A stretch of DNA of 64,000 bases from Rhodanobacter sp. T12-5 (GTDB lineage: Bacteria > Pseudomonadota > Gammaproteobacteria > Xanthomonadales > Rhodanobacteraceae): positions 310,001 to 374,000 of the forward strand of contig NZ_NPKN01000001.1 of NCBI RefSeq assembly GCF_008329435.1, read 5' to 3'. This document shows positions 8,251-17,382 of this stretch, one piece after another; position 1 is the first letter of the stretch, and each line of letters opens with the position of its first letter. The translations under genes were made by a program, and so were the position numbers. The notes below the pieces were generated by a model, which was not told the origin of the DNA, did not search any database, and saw only the letters and a list, made by a program, of their open reading frames with translations.

Positions 8251-8697
8251 CTACTTGTTGCCTTTGGCAACGGGCAACTGAGCCGCATGCCACGCGAGCA
8301 CGCCGCCGCCCAGCGTATGGACCTTGACGAAGCCGGCCTTGACCAGTCGCTGCGCGGCCTTGACCGAGTTGCCGCGACCGTCCTTGTCCATCACCACCAC
8401 CGGCAATTCCTTCGCCTTGGCCAGATCCTTCTTCTCCGGATCGAACTGGCTCATGGCCACCTGCCTGGCGCCGGGTACGTGCATCTTCTCGAAATCGGCG
8501 ATCGACGAGAGGTCGATCAGCAGTGGGTTTTCGCGGTTGATCAGCGCGGTCAGTCCGGCCGGGGTCAGCTCCCTGACCTTGCTGAAAAGCGTGCTGATCT
8601 GCATGACGATCAGTGCCAGCAGCAAGATCACGAACAGCGCCGACAAGGCCACGTGATGGCCGATGAATTCGGGGAGTTTGTGCAGGAAATCGTTCAT
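8251..8697 (-). CDS. membrane-anchored rhodanese-like protein, YibN type
   Basis: A 148-residue protein with one transmembrane helix (about 15-34) followed by a rhodanese domain. The domain start (PLLIDLSSIADFEKMHVPGA, residues 58-77) and the C-terminal LGGGVLAWHAAQLP are typical. The active-site loop reads VVVMDKDGRGNS (about 100-111): the sulphur-carrying cysteine is absent, as in E. coli YibN. So it is probably a binding or scaffold protein, not a sulphurtransferase. YibN of E. coli sits in the inner membrane and has been linked to the Sec/YidC region. ATG 8697 (MNDFLHKL) was chosen; the longer open frame to 8772 lacks homology. Confidence 0.8.
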   Translation of the reverse strand: MNDFLHKLPEFIGHHVALSALFVILLLALIVMQISTLFSKVRELTPAGLTALINRENPLLIDLSSIADFEKMHVPGARQVAMSQFDPEKKDLAKAKELPVVVMDKDGRGNSVKAAQRLVKAGFVKVHTLGGGVLAWHAAQLPVAKGNK

Positions 8698-8785
8698 CGT
8701 CAGTCCACTTCGCGCGCCGGGCGCGCCGCTCAGGGTAAACCGGCGATTATACGGGCATGCCGCGATCGGCATGCGGCATCCTGTT

Positions 8786-9208
8786 TCAATCCTGGGTGAT
8801 GTCCGGCAGGCCGCTGGTCAGCCACCAGTGCTTGGACTTTTCGTCGTAGCGCCAGGTCTGGTGGTCGACGATGGTGCGTTCGGCCTGGGTGTGGATGTTG
8901 ATCACGCTGATCTGTGCGGTTTGCTGCGCACCCAATTCACCGTCCGGCACCGGGCCGGCACCATCGTCGTATTCGCTCACACGCACCTGCTGGTAGCGCG
9001 CCAGGTCCAGCCGGCTCAGCGGATGGGCGCTGCGGATGGCCGGGTCGATGAACTGCGTTGCGCTCTGGAAATTGCCCCAGCGCAACGTGCTGCCGTAGGC
9101 TTTGAGCGTGGTGGTCAGCGTGTTGCTGCGCGTCTGGGTGGCGCAGCCGGCAAGCAGCAGCACGGACAGAGTGGACAGTGCGGCGAGATGGTTCAGGATG
9201 CGGCGCAT
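8786..9208 (-). CDS. putative lipoprotein, unknown function
   Basis: A 140-residue protein with a lipoprotein signal peptide ending in LLLAGC (Cys about 21), so it should be lipidated and exported. The mature part starts TQTRSNTLTTTLKAYGSTLRW and contains WRYDEKSKHWWLTSGLPDI near the end. It resembles small Xanthomonadales lipoproteins annotated as hypothetical; I do not recognise a function. The start MRRILNHL at 9208 gives a normal signal peptide; an upstream ATG at 9250 would put ten residues before the charged n-region and is less likely. Confidence 0.7.
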   Translation of the reverse strand: MRRILNHLAALSTLSVLLLAGCATQTRSNTLTTTLKAYGSTLRWGNFQSATQFIDPAIRSAHPLSRLDLARYQQVRVSEYDDGAGPVPDGELGAQQTAQISVINIHTQAERTIVDHQTWRYDEKSKHWWLTSGLPDITQD

Positions 9209-9265
9209 GGTGGGTCCTCCCCCGGTGAATACCCGGCCATTCTGCCTCAATCGACTGTTGGCGGT

Positions 9266-9739
9266 TCAGCCCCGGCGTTTGGCGACGTAGCGTGCGGTGA
9301 GCGTGCTGGCAGGCTTGCCGTCATCGCCATGCACCACGCAGTCGACACTGATGCGGGCCTTGTTGCGTGCAGCCAGCGTACTGAAAAAGGTGGCCCATTC
9401 GGCGTCGGGGGGCAGTCGCGCGTCGCTGCGAAAATCACCCCACAACGGCGCGAGATAGCGCACGCTGGATTCGGCCACGAACACGTCGCAGTCGATGCCG
9501 CGCCGGCGCAGCGCCAATTCCACCAGTGCCCAGCCGCTCAGCGTCATCAGGCTGACCAGGCTGCCGCCGAATGCGCAGCCCTTGTCGTTGACGTTCGGCG
9601 CCAGCGGCGCGCTCAGACTGAGCATGTCGTCGTCGCAGTGGGCCAGTTGCAGGTCCATCGCGTGGGCCAGCGGAATTTCGTCGCGGATGAACTGGATCAG
9701 CTGCCGCGCCTGCGCGGCGGCGTGGTCGGTCGTGGTCAC
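9266..9739 (-). CDS. YiiD C-terminal-type hotdog thioesterase
   Basis: A 157-residue protein that fits the thioesterase domain found at the C-terminus of YiiD (YiiD_C, hotdog fold). Recognisable parts are IPLAHAMDLQL near the N-terminus, the loop APNVNDKGCAFGGSLVSLM (about 47-65), and VAESSVRYLAPLWGDF. No ATG lies at a suitable place, and translation probably starts at GTG 9737-9739. It is followed by hemD on the other strand, and the two genes are divergent with about 90 bp between starts. The substrate is unknown. Confidence 0.75.
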   Translation of the reverse strand: MTTTDHAAAQARQLIQFIRDEIPLAHAMDLQLAHCDDDMLSLSAPLAPNVNDKGCAFGGSLVSLMTLSGWALVELALRRRGIDCDVFVAESSVRYLAPLWGDFRSDARLPPDAEWATFFSTLAARNKARISVDCVVHGDDGKPASTLTARYVAKRRG

Positions 9740-9827
9740 GTGATCGGGTCCTTGGGGAGAGAGGGACCGCCCAGTGTAGGGCGGCCGCTACACTGGAGCC
9801 ATCGCAGTGGCCGGATACGGTGTGCAA

Positions 9828-10598
9828 ATGCGGCGAGAGGTTCCCGTGGACAGCGAACACTTGCGCGGCCGGATCGTGGTGATCACCCGTCCCGCGGGTA
9901 CGGCGGCGTCATTGGCGCGGCACGTGCGCGCGCTCGGCGGCGTGCCCCTGCTGCTGCCCGGGCTGGCCCTGCGTGGCGCGGCGAATGAAGCTGCTGCGCG
10001 CGCCGGCTTGCAGGCGGCACTGGCCGATGAGTTGGTGGTCTTCACCAGTCCGGCGGCCGCGCGCCATGCCGCTGCGTTGACGTCGTTGCAGACGAAAGCG
10101 ATGGTGCTTGCGGTGGGGCAGGGCACGGCCAATGCGCTGCGCCGGTTCGGTATCGACGCGCCGTTGGCACCGTCGCGGCAGGATAGTGAAGGCCTGCTCG
10201 CGCATGCCGCGCTGCAGGATCTGCAGGGGCGCCAGGTCGCCTTGATCGGTGCCCCCGGCGGCCGCGGTGTCTTGCGCGAACAGCTCGCCGCGCGAGGTGC
10301 GCAGCTGCGCGAAGTGCATGTGTACCGACGGGTGCCGCCACGGCTGGACCGTCGCCACATCGATGCACTGCTGCGGTTGCCCGACTCGGCGCGCGTGCTG
10401 CTGTCCAGTGCGGAGGCACTGCAGAACCTGCAGCAGTTGTTGCCTGCGCCGGCGTGGGCGCGGTTGCGTGCGGCGACTGCGGTGGTCAGCAGCGAGCGTC
10501 TGGCCGTTGCTGCCCGCGCCGCCGGTTTTGTCCGCATCGTGCTGGCCGGCTCGGCGCTGTCGGCCGATCTGCTCGATGCTGCACGGCGCGCACGCTGA
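9828..10598 (+). CDS. hemD: uroporphyrinogen-III synthase
   Basis: A 256-residue HemD, which closes hydroxymethylbilane to uroporphyrinogen III in haem synthesis. The family is poorly conserved; the supports are the opening beta strand GRIVVITRPAG, the HALAL-like LVVFTSPAAARHAA, the central GLLAHAALQDLQGRQVALIGAPGGRG, and the LLSSAEALQNL stretch. It is followed by hemX and hemY, the usual partners. Two starts are possible: ATG 9828, and GTG 9846 which has GAGAGG just upstream. I list the longer form. hemC, often the preceding gene in enterobacteria, is not here. Confidence 0.88.
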   Translation: MRREVPVDSEHLRGRIVVITRPAGTAASLARHVRALGGVPLLLPGLALRGAANEAAARAGLQAALADELVVFTSPAAARHAAALTSLQTKAMVLAVGQGTANALRRFGIDAPLAPSRQDSEGLLAHAALQDLQGRQVALIGAPGGRGVLREQLAARGAQLREVHVYRRVPPRLDRRHIDALLRLPDSARVLLSSAEALQNLQQLLPAPAWARLRAATAVVSSERLAVAARAAGFVRIVLAGSALSADLLDAARRAR

Positions 10599-10653
10599 AG
10601 TCTTCACGAGTTCGTGCTACGAACGCGGGCGTATGGGCTGCTAGCATGCGCGC

Positions 10654-11820
10654 ATGAGCAACGCAGACAAGCCGAACGAGCCCGCCGCGCCCGAGGGCGC
10701 CCATCCTGATCCCGCGCTGGTCGATCCGTTGCCGGCACGGGCGCCACGACCCGCGGCGGCGCGGCCGGCACCGCGCACGCGCGGTGGCAGCCTTGCGCTG
10801 GCCCTCCTGCTGTCGCTGATTGCGCTCGCGGCGTCCGGCTACGTCGGCTGGCGCCAATGGCAGCAGGAGCAAGGTCGTGCCGCCGACAGTGCGGGCGTGA
10901 GCAACCTGCAGCAGCGGGTGGGCACGCTGGAAACCACGCTGGCCACGCTCGGCGACCAGCGCAGCAGCCTGAACCAGCGGCTGGACGATGCCGCCCAGGT
11001 CAATCGCTCGCTGCGCGAGGAACTGCTTGGCCAGGGCGAACGCACGCGCCAGCTCGAAGATGCCGTGGCCAAGCTCGCGGAAAAAAGCCTGTCCGGTCAC
11101 GACGCGATGTTGCTGGACGAAACCGAATCGCTGCTGCGCATGGGCGCCGAGCGCTACACGCTGTTCCACGACGCGCAAGGTGCCGCCGCCGCTTACGCGC
11201 TGGCCGACCAGACGCTGGCCGCCGTCAACGACGGTGCATTCGGCGGCTTGCGCCAAAGTATCAACGCCGAACGCGAAGCACTGGCGAAGAGCCAGCCGGC
11301 CAGCCAGGCCAGCGCGCTGCAGCAACTGACCGCACTGCGCGGCGAACTGGCCATGCTGCCGTTGAAGCCGATCGATGCGCCGGAGGCTGCCGCGACGCAG
11401 GATGTCTGGTCGCGCATCGGTCACGCGCTGGCCGGCGTGATCAGCGTCAAGCGCGACAATGGTGCGCCGCTGGCGGTCGCGGACGCGCGTTTCGCGCGGG
11501 AGCTTGCCGCACTCGACCTGGCGCAGGCGCAGGCCGCGCTGCTGGCCTACGACAGCAAAGCCTATCTGGCGGCGCTGCAGCGGGTGGACGCCAGCCTGTC
11601 GAGCCAGTTCGACGGCAGCGCACCGTCGGTGCGGCAAGCGCGTGACACGCTCAGGCAACTGGCCAGCCAGCTGCCGGCGAACGCACCGGTGCAACTCGGT
11701 GCCGCCCTGGCCGAGCTGCGCAACTTGCGCGCGGTGCATGCATTGAGCCCGGCTGCGACCAGTTCGGTCCCCGCACCGGCGCACGCCGGCAGTGCCGCGA
11801 CGGGTGGAGTCCGGCCATGA
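10654..11820 (+). CDS. hemX: HemX-like membrane protein (uroporphyrinogen-III C-methyltransferase family)
   Basis: A 388-residue inner membrane protein of the HemX family. A Pro/Ala-rich cytosolic tail (1-45) precedes one transmembrane helix (about 46-65, LALALLLSLIALAASGYVGW) and a periplasmic region with coiled coil (about 75-145, RVGTLETTLATLG onward). Despite the database name, HemX proteins lack the SAM-binding domain of CysG and are not shown to be methyltransferases. It starts 56 bp after hemD and overlaps hemY by four bases (ATGA), indicating translational coupling. Confidence 0.88.
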   Translation: MSNADKPNEPAAPEGAHPDPALVDPLPARAPRPAAARPAPRTRGGSLALALLLSLIALAASGYVGWRQWQQEQGRAADSAGVSNLQQRVGTLETTLATLGDQRSSLNQRLDDAAQVNRSLREELLGQGERTRQLEDAVAKLAEKSLSGHDAMLLDETESLLRMGAERYTLFHDAQGAAAAYALADQTLAAVNDGAFGGLRQSINAEREALAKSQPASQASALQQLTALRGELAMLPLKPIDAPEAAATQDVWSRIGHALAGVISVKRDNGAPLAVADARFARELAALDLAQAQAALLAYDSKAYLAALQRVDASLSSQFDGSAPSVRQARDTLRQLASQLPANAPVQLGAALAELRNLRAVHALSPAATSSVPAPAHAGSAATGGVRP

Positions 11821-13073
11821 GGGTCTGGCGCTGGGTCTTGCTGCTGGTGGTCATTGCCGCACTGGCCGCGTTCGGCTGGCACTGGGTAGCCGAAGATCCG
11901 GGTTACGTGCTGCTGCGCCTGCGCGGTTGGCGGGTGGAAACCACGGTGGTCGCGGCGATCCTGATCCTGCTGCTGGCGTGGGCGGTGCTCACCGCATTGT
12001 GGCGTCTGGCGCGCTGGCCGTTCGGTGCGTTCTCGCGGCGGCATCGGCGGCTGAGCCAACAGCGTCTGGGCGAAGGCCTGGTGGCGCTGATCGAAGGTCG
12101 CCACGGCGACGCCGAGCGCGACCTCAATCGCGCGTCGCGACTGGACAGCCTGCGCGGCCCGGCCCTGCTGGCCTCGGCCGAAGCAGCCTCGCGCCGCGGC
12201 GAGCACGGCCGCGCGCTGGAGGCGCTGGATCAGGCCGCGCAATCCTCACCCCAGGCCGCGCGGGTCCTGCGTGCCCGCGTGCTGCGCCGCGAAGGCAAAT
12301 CGGCCGAAGCGCTGGCGCTGCTGGTCCCCGAGTCGGACAAGGGCACGCTGACCCCGGGCGGCTGGCGCGAGCTGGTGCTGGCGGCGTTGGCCAACGGCGA
12401 CTTGCGGCGCGCACGTGCCGCGCTCGACCCGCTGCAGAAAAGTGGCGCACTCGGCGGCCGCGCCTATGCCGCGCTGGAAGCGCAGGTGCTGGTCGCCACC
12501 ATCAACGCCACGGCAGACGGAGCTGCGCTCAATACCCTGTGGTCGCAACTGCCCAAAACACAACGCCGCGTGCCGGTCGTGATCGATGCCTATGCACGCC
12601 GCGCGGCATCGTTCGGGCTGACCCTGCCGGCGATGGACGAGGTCGAGTCCGCGTTGCGCCGCGAATGGTCGCCGCTGCTGGTCGAGACTTACGGGAGCCT
12701 GGCCGGCGACGACATCGAAGCGCGCCTGCGCCGCGCCGAAGGCTGGCTGGACGCGCATCCGAACGACGCCAGCCTGCTGCTCACGCTCGGGCGCATGTGC
12801 GTGCGGCTGAAATTGTGGGGCAAGGCGCGCCAGCACCTGCAGCGCTCGCTGGCGCTGGCACCGGGCGCTGCCGCGTGGGAAGCCCTCGGCGACACGTTCG
12901 CCGGGCAGGACGATGCAGCGCAGGCACAACGCTGTTACCGCAATGCGCTGGCGTTCGCCCGCGGCGACGCGGTCGCGCCGCTGGCGCAGGCGGCCCATCC
13001 TTCGCAGCCCGATACGCACCCGATCGCGATCGAGGAGCGCGACCGGCACGGCGTGCCCCGGTTGCCGGACTAG
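11817..13073 (+). CDS. hemY: HemY-like protein, TPR membrane protein of the hem operon
   Basis: A 418-residue protein with two N-terminal transmembrane helices (about 5-22 and 43-62) and the HemY_N signature EDPGYVLLRLRGWRVET between them. The remainder is helical with TPR-like repeats (for example LNRASRLDSLRGPALLASAEA and HLQRSLALAPGAAAWEALGD). It is the E. coli-type HemY, not protoporphyrinogen oxidase. Its biochemical role is unsettled; it is linked to late haem synthesis by position and genetics. The start overlaps the hemX stop by four bases. Confidence 0.9.
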   Translation: MRVWRWVLLLVVIAALAAFGWHWVAEDPGYVLLRLRGWRVETTVVAAILILLLAWAVLTALWRLARWPFGAFSRRHRRLSQQRLGEGLVALIEGRHGDAERDLNRASRLDSLRGPALLASAEAASRRGEHGRALEALDQAAQSSPQAARVLRARVLRREGKSAEALALLVPESDKGTLTPGGWRELVLAALANGDLRRARAALDPLQKSGALGGRAYAALEAQVLVATINATADGAALNTLWSQLPKTQRRVPVVIDAYARRAASFGLTLPAMDEVESALRREWSPLLVETYGSLAGDDIEARLRRAEGWLDAHPNDASLLLTLGRMCVRLKLWGKARQHLQRSLALAPGAAAWEALGDTFAGQDDAAQAQRCYRNALAFARGDAVAPLAQAAHPSQPDTHPIAIEERDRHGVPRLPD

Positions 13074-13167
13074 ATGCGCGCAGAGCACTCGTAGCGATCG
13101 ACTTCGAAGGGTCCAATCCGAACAGCCGTCGTGACCGAAGTCGCCCCCCACCGGACGGGCGAGTGAC

Positions 13168-14499
13168 TCAGCTTTGCGCGAATGCATCCCTGGTGAGGTT
13201 TTCCGGCGCACCGTCGGTGCACACCACGTCGTCCTCGATGCGGATGCCGCCGTACTGGCTGAAGTGGTTCACCTTGGCCCAGTCGATGTCGGCGGCGGCC
13301 GGCTTGTCGCGCAGTTCGGCCAGCAGCATGTCGATGAAGTACAGGCCGGGTTCGATCGTGACCACCATGCCCGGTTCCAGTACGCGGGTCATGCGCAGAT
13401 ACGGGTGGCCGTCCGGACGCGCGATGCTGCCGCCGCGCTCGCTCTGCTGGAAGCCGGCGACGTCGTGCACCTGCAGGCCGATCGGATGGCCCAGACCGTG
13501 CGGGAAGAAGGCGCCGGTCACGCCGGATTCGACGGCGCTCTCCGCACTCATGCGGATGAAGCCATGCTCGCGCAGCACGCCGGCCAATACGAGGTGGGCG
13601 TGGATGTGCAGATCGGAGTAGCTCTGCCCGGCGCGCACCTTCGCCACGAAGCCTTGCTGCGCAGCGTCGACGCTGTCGATCAATGCCTGGAACTCGGGCG
13701 CATGCGATGCGGCGTAGGTACGCGTGATGTCGCTGGCGTAACCGGCGGCGCTGGCGCCGGCATCGATCAGGAACGATCGAGGGTGCGCGGGCGGCGTGCG
13801 ATCGAAGTTCGTGTAGTGCAGCACGGCACCGTGTTCGTTCAAGGCGACGATGCTGGCGTAGGGCAGCTCCGCATCGGTCTGGCGTGCGCTGGCGAGGTAG
13901 GCCATGTGGATGTCGAACTCGCTTTCGCCCGCGCGGAACGCCGCTTCGGCGGCGCGATGCGCGCGCGTGCCGATGCGGCTGGCTTCGCGCATCAGTGCCA
14001 GTTCGTACGGCGTCTTGCAGCTGCGGTACCAGTGCAGGTAATCGAGCACGTCTTGCGGATTGTTCGCCCTGGTGTCATCAGTCTCGACGCCATCGACGGC
14101 GGGACAGTCGGTGGCGATCACCGCGCGATGACCGGCGGGCAGGGCGGCCATCGCATCGGCGGCGCTGCGCACGATGGTGACGTCGAAGTGTTCGACCCAG
14201 TAGCCGTGCGGTGCCTGCGGCACCACGTGCCAGTAATCGCGCGGCTGCACGAAGATCAGCCTCGGCTTGCTGCCCGGGGTGTAGGCGATCCAACTGCCCG
14301 GCGCGTCGGTCAGCGGCAACCAGTGCTTGAAATGCGGGTTGACCACGAACGGGTAGTCCTGGTCGTCCATGAACTTGCGCGGCGGCGCGCCGGCGGCGAT
14401 CAGCAGATGATCGAAGCCGCCCAGTGCGAGCGCCTGGTCGGCGCGCTCGCGCACGGTGGCCAGGTGTTGCGGATACAGCGAGGCGAATGGATCTTGCAT
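13168..14499 (-). CDS. pepQ: Xaa-Pro dipeptidase
   Basis: A 443-residue metallopeptidase of the pita-bread (M24B) family, the same length as E. coli PepQ, which splits X-Pro dipeptides. The five dinuclear-metal ligands can be placed in LIDAGASAAGYASDITRTY (two Asp), HGLGHPIGLQVHD (His), VVTIEPGLYF (Glu) and GIRIEDDVV (Glu). ATG 14499 is preceded by AGGAG at good spacing; the frame is open further upstream but that region is low in homology. It is transcribed alone. Confidence 0.93.
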   Translation of the reverse strand: MQDPFASLYPQHLATVRERADQALALGGFDHLLIAAGAPPRKFMDDQDYPFVVNPHFKHWLPLTDAPGSWIAYTPGSKPRLIFVQPRDYWHVVPQAPHGYWVEHFDVTIVRSAADAMAALPAGHRAVIATDCPAVDGVETDDTRANNPQDVLDYLHWYRSCKTPYELALMREASRIGTRAHRAAEAAFRAGESEFDIHMAYLASARQTDAELPYASIVALNEHGAVLHYTNFDRTPPAHPRSFLIDAGASAAGYASDITRTYAASHAPEFQALIDSVDAAQQGFVAKVRAGQSYSDLHIHAHLVLAGVLREHGFIRMSAESAVESGVTGAFFPHGLGHPIGLQVHDVAGFQQSERGGSIARPDGHPYLRMTRVLEPGMVVTIEPGLYFIDMLLAELRDKPAAADIDWAKVNHFSQYGGIRIEDDVVCTDGAPENLTRDAFAQS

Positions 14500-14671
14500 G
14501 GGGACTCCTGCAGTGGCGGGCCGACCGGGAAGTCCGTCCGTCTGCACGCGCCGTGGCGACGGGCCGCAAGCGGATGCTTGTGTGCAGGGCCGGAACAGGT
14601 CGTGATGAACGGGGAAGGGGAGCAGACGCCCATGATGCCGCGCGGGCGCCGGCACTGCAAAAAACGAGGCG

Positions 14672-15019
14672 TCAGGCCTGGCTCAGCCAGTTGTCCAGCC
14701 GCGCGGCATCGGCGTCGGTGATGGCCACGATCCGGTAGCCGGCCCAGATCTGCCCCGAGCTGGCCGCCGCTTCGTGCCATTGCTCCTGGATACCTATCTC
14801 GATCGGCTGCGACTCGGTCAGCAGCCGGCCCGAACCAGGCAGGCTCATGCTGACCTGGTAGATCGCCTCGCTGCGTGGTGCCTGCGCGATGATCAGCAAC
14901 ATGCCGGTGCTGGACAGGTTGCCCAGATGACCGATCGGCTGGCCGCTGATCGTATCGGTCACGACGGCGTTGACGCCGGCACGCTTGCGCTCGGCGCGGC
15001 GCTGGTTGGGGGTGTTCAT
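14672..15019 (-). CDS. PilZ domain protein, likely c-di-GMP binding
   Basis: A 115-residue single PilZ domain. Both parts of the c-di-GMP site are present: RRAER (RxxxR) near the N-terminus and NLSSTGM ((D/N)xSxxG) about residues 34-40. It should therefore bind cyclic di-GMP. Its start overlaps the stop of the upstream DUF1631 gene by four bases (ATGA), so the two proteins are made together and may function together. Not the type IV pilus PilZ by sequence length alone, which usually lacks the RxxxR motif. Confidence 0.85.
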   Translation of the reverse strand: MNTPNQRRAERKRAGVNAVVTDTISGQPIGHLGNLSSTGMLLIIAQAPRSEAIYQVSMSLPGSGRLLTESQPIEIGIQEQWHEAAASSGQIWAGYRIVAITDADAARLDNWLSQA

Positions 15020-17298
15020 CGGCGCGCGGCCTCCGGCGGGGTGGGGCGTGGCTCGGTCGACTGGCGCAGGCTGCCGGTGAGGCTGCGCCAGGCGCGATCG
15101 AGCAGGCTGCCGGACTGGACCGGCACTTCGCACACGCGGCCGCTGGCCACTTCATGGGCCAGCTGGGCCAGGGTCATTTCCTCGCCGCGCTGGCCACGCC
15201 GGCTGACCATCAGGCAACGCCCGGACATCGGCGAATACCAGGCCAGCTTGCGTCGGACGATTTGCCCGGTGGTCGGGTCGATGAATTCGAACCAGCTGCC
15301 GAATGGCACCTGGCGCAGGTGCTGTTCGATGCGGCGCTCGCGCGGACTGGGTTCCGGAGCCTGCGCCGCCACCACGGCCGGACGAACCGCCGCCGGCTCG
15401 GGCGGGGCGGATTGCTGTTGTTCGCCCAGCCGCTGATGGTGTTTCAGGCGCACTGCCAGGTCGGTGGCGCTGGGCAGTTCCACGGCGGGATCGGGCGTGC
15501 CCGCGCCGAGCAGCCGCTGCGCCACCTGCACCGCTTCCTCGGCATGCATGCCGATTTGCTGCAGGCCAGCCTCCACCTCGACCTGCAGCTGCAGCCGGTC
15601 GCTCACCGGCAGACGGCCGAGCAACTGGTCGGTGATCGCCAGTTGGGCGCGGAACGGGTCGCTGTCCTCGCCATGCCGCAGCAGGGTCAGTGCGAGCACG
15701 TCGGACCAGGCGCGATCTAGCAGGGCGCGCAGCAGGCCGCGCGGGGGCGATTGGGCGAAGCGCTCGGCCATCAGCTCGCCGGCGCGGTGACGCGCCTGGT
15801 CCAGCCGTTCGCGACCTTGTGCTGCTTCCACGTGGCGTCGTTCGGCGGCTTGCGCCTTGCGCGTGAGCAGGCCGAGATGGTGTTCGATGTCGGCCAGCAG
15901 GGTGGTGTACAGGCCGGCGCTGGGCGGTTCCTGGTTGGCGCGGCTGACCAGTTGTTCGAGTTTGTTCGCCAGCGGTCGATTGCTTTCGTCGTCGCTGCCG
16001 TCGAGCCAGTCGTTTGCGGCGGCGGTCACCGTGTCCAGCAGCCGGCGCGCCGGGTGTTCGCGTTTCTCGAAGAAGTCATGGTCGGCCACCGCCATGCGCA
16101 GCACCGGCAGTTGCAGGTCGCTGAGCAGGCCCTGGGCGTTGCCGCCGTGCTGCAGTTGCTGCCCGACCTGCTCGAACAGCCTTGCGACCAGTTCAACGGT
16201 GTCGCCCTGTTCGCCGCTCAGTTGGGTCGGTGGCGCGCCTGCGGGTTTGCCGAGGTTGAGCTGGGTCAGCAATTCTTCGCGCAGGCGCGCTGCGCTGCGC
16301 AGTTCCTTGCTGGCGTGGTCGGTGACCTGGGCGAGATGCTGTTGCAGGGCACCGAGCGCGGTCTGCAATTCATCGGCACTGGCGGCGCGTGCGTGCGGTT
16401 GGCCGGGCGTGCTGGCGGTGTCGGTGCGTTGCCGGGCCAGCAGGTCGCGCAGGGATTCGAGCACCTCGATGGAGCCGCCGGGCGAGCTGCCTGCGCTGGC
16501 CGGCGCAGGCGCCGGATCGGCGGCTGCGGCAGTACTCGTCGGGGCCACGTCGGTTGCGGCCGAGCGGGTGCGCTTGGTGGTGCGGCGAGGTACCGGCAGG
16601 CTGCGCAGATGCGGAAGGATCCCGTCGGCCAGCAACTGCGCGTTGAGGACGTCGTACAGCGGACCCAGCGCCTGGATGACCCACTGGTCGAAACCCTGCA
16701 ACAACAACAGGAAATGCTTCAGTGGCAGCTCGAGGGCGGTACTGGCCTGGTGGAACGCCCGTGTCAATGCGAGCGGCCCCAGCGGCAGCGCCTCCCCTTC
16801 CAGTGGCGGCATCGCCACCAGCACGGCCATGCGGTAACCCAGCTCATGCAATACGTTGCTGTGACGTGCATCGCCGCGCGCGCCCAGTTGTTCCAGCGCC
16901 ATGTCCAGCTCCTGCTCGACCGGATCGAGCAGCTCCAGTGAGGTCCATGCCTTGCTGGCGACGGGTTCGACAGGCTTGACGGGCGGTCGGTCGAGATTGC
17001 CCAGCGCCACGCCGAGCTGGGCGATGAAGCGCTCCTCGAGCATGGCGCGATCCTGCAGCACGCGCTGACGGCTGGCGAAATAATCCTGCTGTTCGGCGGG
17101 CCGGTGCGCGCGTTCGGCCAGGGCGAACAATTGCCGTTCGAACTCGCCCAGGCATCGTCGCAAGGGTTCATGCAGTCCGTCGACGCATTGTGCATGGCAT
17201 GCCTCAAGCAGCCGCTGCGTGCGTGCCGGCCAACGTCCGCTCGCGAGGCGGGCGTGATGGGACGCCAGCGAGTGGCGTCGATCCTGTCCGACATCCAT
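15016..17298 (-). CDS. DUF1631 family protein
   Basis: A 760-residue cytosolic protein of the DUF1631 family, function unknown. The N-terminal two thirds are mostly helical. A low-complexity Ala/Pro/Thr/Ser linker lies at about residues 238-270, and another Ala/Pro-rich segment at about 640-660. The last 100 residues (from QVPFGSWFEF through KLAWYSPMSGRCLMVSRRG) look like a compact beta domain resembling PilZ-type domains that sense ligands. The gene is translationally coupled to the PilZ gene that follows, suggesting c-di-GMP signalling, but this is inference. There is no signal peptide or membrane helix. Confidence 0.8.
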   Translation of the reverse strand: MDVGQDRRHSLASHHARLASGRWPARTQRLLEACHAQCVDGLHEPLRRCLGEFERQLFALAERAHRPAEQQDYFASRQRVLQDRAMLEERFIAQLGVALGNLDRPPVKPVEPVASKAWTSLELLDPVEQELDMALEQLGARGDARHSNVLHELGYRMAVLVAMPPLEGEALPLGPLALTRAFHQASTALELPLKHFLLLLQGFDQWVIQALGPLYDVLNAQLLADGILPHLRSLPVPRRTTKRTRSAATDVAPTSTAAAADPAPAPASAGSSPGGSIEVLESLRDLLARQRTDTASTPGQPHARAASADELQTALGALQQHLAQVTDHASKELRSAARLREELLTQLNLGKPAGAPPTQLSGEQGDTVELVARLFEQVGQQLQHGGNAQGLLSDLQLPVLRMAVADHDFFEKREHPARRLLDTVTAAANDWLDGSDDESNRPLANKLEQLVSRANQEPPSAGLYTTLLADIEHHLGLLTRKAQAAERRHVEAAQGRERLDQARHRAGELMAERFAQSPPRGLLRALLDRAWSDVLALTLLRHGEDSDPFRAQLAITDQLLGRLPVSDRLQLQVEVEAGLQQIGMHAEEAVQVAQRLLGAGTPDPAVELPSATDLAVRLKHHQRLGEQQQSAPPEPAAVRPAVVAAQAPEPSPRERRIEQHLRQVPFGSWFEFIDPTTGQIVRRKLAWYSPMSGRCLMVSRRGQRGEEMTLAQLAHEVASGRVCEVPVQSGSLLDRAWRSLTGSLRQSTEPRPTPPEAARR

Positions 17299-17382
17299 GC
17301 AAAAGCACCTGATCTTGATATTCCCCGGAGCGGCAAGTCTATGCTGGTTGCCGCGGCTGCGCCATCGACCGGGCGACGACTT

